NCBI GenBank assembly: GCA_028583605.1
Contig: CM053328.1
Location: 5,029,304-5,093,303 of the forward strand
Reading direction: 5' to 3'
Length of the DNA: 64,000 nt
Source of the DNA: Dastarcus helophoroides
Lineage: Eukaryota; Arthropoda; Insecta; Coleoptera; Bothrideridae
Positions 57,933 through 64,000 of this stretch are shown piece by piece; position 1 is the stretch's first letter; each line of letters starts with the position of its first letter. The translations under genes were made by a program, and so were the position numbers. Under the pieces are notes generated by a model. The model saw only the letters and a program-made list of their open reading frames with translations. It had not been told where the DNA came from and made no database searches.

Positions 57933-60900
57933 GTTTATATTAGGGATGTCGATTCCTTTTTAAAATAATCGATTTTTGGATCTATGCGAATCGTGAGCAA
58001 AAGTATCGATTCCCGATAAAATTGGGAGCTGAAAGATCGATTTCCGAGTAATCGCCTTGTTTAAACATTTCTAATAAAGAAAAATTGAATGATAATAATG
58101 AATTGGCGTAGTTTAATTTTAAAACTTTTTTCTTGGATTTTAAACACTAATATTTAAATTTTAATTATTTATTCCTAATTAGAAAAATCCGATACATATT
58201 TTTTTTCTACTTTGTTTTTTATTTATGCATTTTTGGTTTTCTACGAAGATGTAGAAAGGGCATTAATTTATAAAAACATATTTAGAAATATGAAGTTTAA
58301 ACTGATAATTACGAGATTAAAGTGGAAATTTCTATTTTATTTTCCAAATTTCGACTTTTTTTGAGTAAATTTCATAGATAAAGTCGAAATTTGGGCTTTA
58401 ATCTCGAAATTTCAACGTTTTTTCACGAAATTTCAAGATAAGTCGAAATTTATTATTCTATGGTTAAGTTAGGCAGATGATAGTTAAGCCCCACCAACCC
58501 TTAGAATATAAAAGACTATATTCTAAGCACCAACTCTTATAATTTAATGTTGACACTTAGCAGTAGGGTACGTTCAGTAAATTCAATTTTTTATTACCAA
58601 AAACTTAGACTTTTTTCTTGACATTTCAAGGTTAAAGTAGAATTTTCGAGAAAAAATTCGAAATTTTGAGTTCAAAGTCCACATGTTACAAAAGCGTAGA
58701 AAGGCATTGATTAAAAAAATATATATTTTGAAATTTCGACATTTTACAAAGGCGTAAAAAGGACATTTTTAGAGATTTCGACTTTTTTTCTCGTAATTTC
58801 GACTTTAATCTCGAAATTTCGGATATAAACTCGAAATTTCGGCTTTAAACCCGAAATTTCGACTTTAAACCCGAAATTTCGACTTTTCACTCAAAATTTT
58901 GAGTTTTTTCTCGAAAATTCGATTTTTTTCTTGAAATTTCTACTTATTTCCTAAAATTCCGACATTAATCTCGAAATTTCGACTTTAATCTCGAAATTTC
59001 GACTTTAATCTCGGAATTTCGACTTTGATATCGAAAAATCGACTTTTTTTCTTAAAATTTCTACTTTTTTTTCTAAAATTTCGACATTGATCTCGAAATT
59101 TCGACTTTAATCTCGAAATTTCGACTTTGATATCGAAATTTTTCTCGAAATTTCGAGAATAAGTCGCTCTATAATAAGCTCACTCTATGGTTAAATTAGT
59201 CGGACGACAGCTACGTCCCACCACACCTCTTTCCCAACAATGGTAGTAGGGTGCGACCAATAATTGCTATTTTTAATTAGCAAATTTTTGTTTTTTTTTA
59301 TAAATTTCGAAATTAAAGTTGAAATTTCGAGAAAAAAGTCGAAATTTCGGGTTTTAAATCGAAATTCCGTGATTAAAATCAAACCTTCGAGAAAAAAGTC
59401 GGAATTTGAGAAAAAATTCGAAATTTCGAAAAAAATGTCGAAATTTCGATATCAAGATCAAAATTTCGAGAAAAAAGTCGATATTGGAGAAAAATAACGG
59501 AAATTGAGAAAAAAAAATCAAATTTCGAGTAAAAAAGTCGAGTTTTTCAGATTAAGGTCGAAATTTCGAGAAAAAAGTCAAAATTTGAAAAAAACTTCGA
59601 AATTTCGAGAAAAAGTCGAAATTGGAAAAAAAGTGGAGATTTCAAGAGAAATAGTCGAAATTTCCAGAAAAATGTCGAAATTTCGATATTAAGGTCAAAA
59701 TTTCGAGAAAAAAGTCGATGTTTGAGAAATATAACGATAATTGAGAAAAAAAAATCAAATTTCGAGTAAAAAAGTCGAGTTTTTCAGATTAAGGTCGAAA
59801 TTTCGAGAAAAAAGTAAAAATTTGAAAAACACTTCGAAATTTCGAGAAAAAGTCGAAATTGGAAAAAAAGTGGAGATTTCGAGGAAAAAAGTCGAAATTT
59901 CCAGAAAAATGTCGAAATTTCGATATTAAGGTCAAAATTTCAAGAAAAAAGTTAAAATTTTGAGAAAAAAAGTCGAAATTTGAGAAAAAAGTCGAAATTT
60001 CGAGAAAAAAGTCGCAATTTCGAGCTTAAAATCGAAGTTTGGGAAAAAGTTTCTAAAATTAACATTTTTTTAATCGATATCCTTTCTACGCCTTTGTAAC
60101 ATTTAAAAAAAGTTGACATTTTTAGAAGAAAGTCGAAATAATTTCCAGAAAAAAGTTGAATTTTGAGAAAAAAGTCGAAATTTAAAAAAAGGTCGAAATT
60201 TTTAGAAAAAAAGTCGAAATGTTGAGTTTAAATCGAAATTTCGAGAAAAATGTCGAAATCTCGATATTTAGTCAACATTTCGATATTATGGTCATAATTT
60301 CGAGAAAAAAGTCGAGATTTCTAGGAAAAAAGTCGATTCCTTTCTACGCCTTAGTAACATTTAAAAAAAGTTGAAATTTTCAGAAAAAGTCGAAATAATT
60401 TCCAGAAAAAAGTCGAATTTTGAGAGAAAAGTTCAAATTTAAGAAAAAGGTCGAAATTTTGAGAAAAAAAAGTCGAAATGTTGAGTTTAAAGTCGAAATG
60501 TTGAGAAAAATGTTGAAATCTCGATATTAAGGTCAAAATTTCGAGAAAAAAATCTAAATCTCGAAATACTTCGAGAATTAAGTCGAAATTTGAGAAAAAG
60601 GTCGAGATTTCAAGAAAAAAGTTGAAATTTCGAGAAAAAAATCGAAATTTGCGAGAAAAGACGAAATTTCGATATTAAGGTCAAAAGTGAGTTCAAAGTC
60701 GAAATTTCGAGAAAAATTTCGATATTAAGGTCAAAATTTCAAGAAAAAAGTCGAAATTTGAGAAATAAAAATCGAAGTTTTGAGTTTTGGGAAAAATTTC
60801 GATACTTCGAAAAAAAAATCGAAATTTGAGAAAAGTCAAAATTTCTAGAAAAAAGTCTAAATTTCGAGCTCAAAATCGAAATTTGAGAAAAAAGTCAAAA

Positions 60901-61893
60901 TTTCTAGAAAAAAGTCAAAATTTCGAGCTCAAAATCGAAATTTGAGAAAAAAGTCGACATTTCTAAAAATAACATTTTTGTTAATCGATTTCCTTTCTGC
61001 GCCTTTGTAACATTTCGAAAAAGTTCAAATTTTCAGGAAAAAGTCGAAATTTTAAGAAAACAGTCGAAATTTGAGAAAAAAGACAAAACTTGAAAGAAAA
61101 GTCGAAGTTTGAGAGAAAAGTCGAAATTTTTAAAATGGCATTTTTTTTAATCGATGTCCTTTCTACGCCTTGGTAATATTTCGTTAAATTTAGATTTAAA
61201 AATTGAAATTTCTACTTTTTTCTTGAAATTTCGACTGTAAACTCCAAATTTCGACTTTTTTTCGAAATCCTGATATTAAACTCGAAATTTTGACTTTAAT
61301 CTCGGGATTTAGAGGAAAAAAAGTCAACATTCCGTGATAACTTTTTTTTTAAATTAATGTCCTTTCTACACTCTTGTAATTTTTACTTCAAAAAAGTAAA
61401 TAAACTTTTTCCAAGTTTTGTAGTGTATTTATTAATACGTGTGTAACATGTTCAACCACTAAATAAAAGTTTTTAAGACCGGTAACAGTTAATAAAATAA
61501 GTTAGAGTAATTTTTGTGAATATATGGTAATTTTAACTGCGTATGTACGGAATTTTACCTTTAAATATATGGCAACACTGCACCACAGTTATCTTTCCTA
61601 TTCAGTCAACGATATAATGAATGAAAAGAAATGTTAATGCTGCCATCTTTTGGCCTATTAACGCAGCTTTTACTAGTAGATGGAAGTGGATAATAACATA
61701 ACGACATAAATGCACTTACATAAAAAATAAAATTTTGTTATTAAATTTACAGTGACCTGCATCTAAGGTAAATCGATCCGATTCTTAGAATTTTTGAATC
61801 GTTCATTATATCGATCTTATATTTGAGATCGATCTAAAAAATCGACTTTGAGACTTGCAAAAATCGATTTTTCGATCTATCCCTAGTTTATAT
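57933..61893. mobile_element. 3.9-kb hAT-like element carrying a TCGAAA satellite field, perfect 8-bp TSD
   Basis: GTTTATAT is repeated exactly at 57933-57940 and 61886-61893. The enclosed 57941-61885 (3945 bp) begins tagggatgtcgattcc and ends with the inverse of tagggatagatcgaaaaatc. Its ends resemble the hAT-like element at 47.4 kb. The interior is almost all satellite-like sequence and encodes no recognisable transposase. Confidence 0.75.
58260..61380. repeat. Dense TCGAAATTTCGA satellite field with strand switches and a 237-bp duplication
   Basis: Units of ~18-20 bp centred on cgaaatttcg read T-rich on the plus strand at 58330-59160 (gactttaatctcgaaatttc). They switch to A-rich at 59290-61150 (gtcgaaatttcgagaaaaaa) and revert after 61190. 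A 237-bp tandem duplication has matching points at 59504 and 59741. The spacer cctttctacgcctttgtaac recurs near 60075, 60340, 60985 and 61160, hinting at a longer unit. Confidence 0.85.
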
Positions 61894-62524
61894 TCAAAAA
61901 CTGCTATCAATTGAAAGCGAAAAAGATATGGAAAGTACAACTTCGAGTAACATTTGAATATACTTCAGTATTAAGAAGTAATCAGGATTACTTTAAATGC
62001 CAATGTAGCAAAAAGTGTATAACAAGAAATTTAAATACGTCGGCTCTAGATAGGGCTATCAGCTGTCCTAATTTGGGTGAAATATTTCCGATTTTTTAAT
62101 TATTTGTCCCGTGTCCTATCTAAGTTGCAAATATTTCTAGTTCAAGTTCAAGCTTCATGGCTGTCGGAACTAAATTTACAATTTTTAAAAGTTTCCGATT
62201 TCTTGGACGGCGATAATCGTGCACCATTTTTTTTTAGTAGATAAGTAATTTATTAGTGTACCCCTTGCTTTATTTTGGAAACTCGACATTAAAATACAAC
62301 AAACAGTAAACGCCTCCAAAGCAAAAAATATAATTACTTATTTGTTGTTTTTATGATAAATTAGAATATTTAGAAAAAGTATTTGTCTTACATTTATAAT
62401 GAAATGAAATTAACTCGTGAATCTGCCTATTTAATATGCCAAAGTACTCATATTAATAGAGACTGAAATAAATTTTGTAAATTTTCAGTTAGTACCAAAA
62501 CTAGCCGCTATTATATTAAACTTA
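61894..62524. other. Interior of the outer element; no gene recognised
   Basis: AT-rich, non-satellite. A 62-codon frame at 61911-62099 has no recognised family. Confidence 0.35.
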
Positions 62525-62713
62525 CTCAAAATCCCCATTTTAAGCATAATAAGTAGATAGTTTGCATATTGACCACTTAGGTTCCAAACTATCAACTGAT
62601 TATCTGCTATTTTGCTGGAAACGGCTGATTCCTTTAAAATAGCAGATTCGGTAGTTATTTTGAAAACAAACTGGTCAAAACTAACAAAGTATCCATTTTA
62701 GCCGTAACATATA

Positions 62714-63216
62714 CCGGGTGTTTTTTTTAATTGGGAGGTTACCTTTATATGGAGTATCACTTATTATAAAGGCAAACTGATGGGGCTAATCGGAGCTAAA
62801 CTATTTTCTAAAAATATTTTCAACTTCCCCCGTAACCGGTTATACCGGAAGTAGACATCAACTTCCTTATTTTAAATGGCAACCCCCAAATTTTATATTT
62901 TATTTAGGTTTTACGTAAAAAAATAAGGTGAGTTCATGTATACATGTTTATTGCTACCTTTGATAGTTTTAAGATATTTCAATTTTTTGAAAAAAAATGA
63001 CAGAAAAGAGGGTTATTTTGACTCTTTGTATCTTGTTTATTATTTGCAGTAAAAACATGAAATTTGAGTTGAAGACACGGAATATTATAAAGACTATAAT
63101 AACGTAATCAGATTTTACATTTATTATACAGGGTGATGGAAATTTTATAATCTTTGCTGTTTTTGTTTTATTCAAAAATACTCTGTTTTCTTAAATGGGA
63201 ACTATATGTTTTTTAA
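62714..63216. other. CCGGAA-type repeat remnant and spacer
   Basis: It begins ccgggtgttttttttaattg directly after the outer element and contains cgtaaccggttataccggaa, a palindromic core like that at 676-693. A cagggtgatgg end is near 63130. No gene. Confidence 0.4.
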
Positions 63217-64000
63217 TCATTTTTGGATTCTTCACATAAAAAGAAGAAAAATTTATATTACTTTTTTTTTAAATGTTGTGCCGTTTCAAGGGTATTTTAC
63301 ATAAATCTCAAAATAAAAAAAATCAAACATGTCTTTTTTGTTCAACTAGGAAATTAACTGAAGATAATAAAAGCTTAAAGAATTAATCATAATAAGTAAT
63401 AGAAAAAAAAATAATTCACAAAAAATTTACATTAAGAACAACAAGGACGATCTTCTGTTTTAATACATTTAAAGTCATATTTTAAGATTTTGAATTGAGT
63501 AACGTTTTTAAGCACATCCGATTCTTCCTAGCAATATTCTCGTCATGCAGTAGTCGTAAAAAAAATCACTAAAAAATTTCCATTTTCATTATAAAATTTA
63601 ACGCTTACAATTCCTGAGTTCTAATCTAACAGCATAACAGTTAAAAGGACGAATTTTCTAGAACATTTGTTGTTGATTTTCATTACTCCAAAAATGAGAA
63701 GTCTGTTTAACAAAACCATTTTTACGAAACTTACATTCGTGGCTCCCTAAACATTTTTCAATAAGTATTCTAACAATTAGTAAAAAACTTATTCGTCTTG
63801 TACGGTTATCTTTCAAATGTTATTTAGCCTAACATTTTTAGGCCTTGTGGTTATGTTTTATTTTTGAAAATTTTGTTTTCTACAAAGTTGCTACTAGAGA
63901 AAAAAAAGATATATTTTTCTTTTTTATTTTAAATTATATCTCTGTAACGGTGCAGATTTTTTCTTTTTTTCTTCTTTTTATGTGAAGAATCCAAAAATGA
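63217..64000. mobile_element. Segment bounded by a perfect 35-bp inverted repeat at the right window edge
   Basis: 63217-63251 (tcatttttggattcttcaca...) and 63966-64000 are exact inverse copies over 35 bp and enclose about 714 bp of AT-rich non-coding sequence. The repeat may extend beyond the window, so the true ends and any duplication are unknown. Confidence 0.5.

Larger units (their letters stand above)
57528..62713. mobile_element. Large element with ~190-bp terminal inverted repeats
   Basis: 57528-57720 and 62525-62713 are inverted copies. The outermost 20 bp (tatatgttacggctaaaatg) match exactly, with lower identity inward (blocks gctattttaaa, atttcca, caaaatagc). A TA may be duplicated at the ends. 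No transposase was found. Between the repeats lies the hAT-like element that carries the satellite field. Confidence 0.65.

Overview
The window looks like nuclear DNA from an insect. It is AT-rich, and the genes have GT-AG introns from 52 bp to several kb. The encoded proteins are metazoan: PTEN, ATAD1/Msp1, an SLC25A16-type mitochondrial carrier, TFAM, a NUDT6-type Nudix protein and the COPII coat protein Sec31. The species cannot be named from the sequence. The DUF4817-like fragment at the left edge and the repeat content suggest an insect, possibly a beetle, but this is inference.

Gene layout, left to right: PTEN (minus, exons between 10872 and 5330; the last exon was not found); ATAD1 (plus, 20688-23167), convergent with the SLC25A16-like carrier (minus, 27996-24347); TFAM (plus, 30190-31368, with 81 further in-frame codons after its stop); NUDT6-like (plus, 36010-38825); Sec31 (plus, 15 exons, 39936-57285, about 1208 residues once a one-base frameshift in exon 1 is allowed for). 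Three neighbours (ATAD1, the carrier, TFAM) are mitochondrial proteins. No operon logic applies here.

Most of the rest is repetitive. A complete Penelope-like element (PLE, 2780-5088) has inverted terminal copies, 12-bp target-site duplications and hammerhead-like motifs. A shrunken relative of it sits in a Sec31 intron at 42.3 kb. Three copies of an undescribed fold-back element (about 14.9, 39.0 and 56.5 kb) and a hammerhead-bearing hairpin element (11.2 kb) are also flanked by 12-bp direct repeats, which suggests one integration machinery shared with the PLE. There are also a decayed non-LTR retrotransposon (LINE, 11.8-13.6 kb), hAT-like elements with 8-bp duplications (47.4 and 57.9-61.9 kb), a pogo-like element (55.3 kb) and several MITE-like fold-backs.

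Two kinds of low-complexity DNA dominate. Roughly a third of the window is a degenerate TCGAAA/TTTCGA-rich satellite-like sequence that fills introns and spacers, locally amplified into arrays with units of about 140, 157 and 237 bp. PTEN intron 1 carries a nearly pure purine tract of about 3.45 kb on the plus strand. A (GA)n tract of about 570 bp lies in Sec31 intron 8. Long open frames in these tracts are composition artefacts.

All calls were made by eye from motifs, splice-site phase and recognisable protein families. No database search was run.
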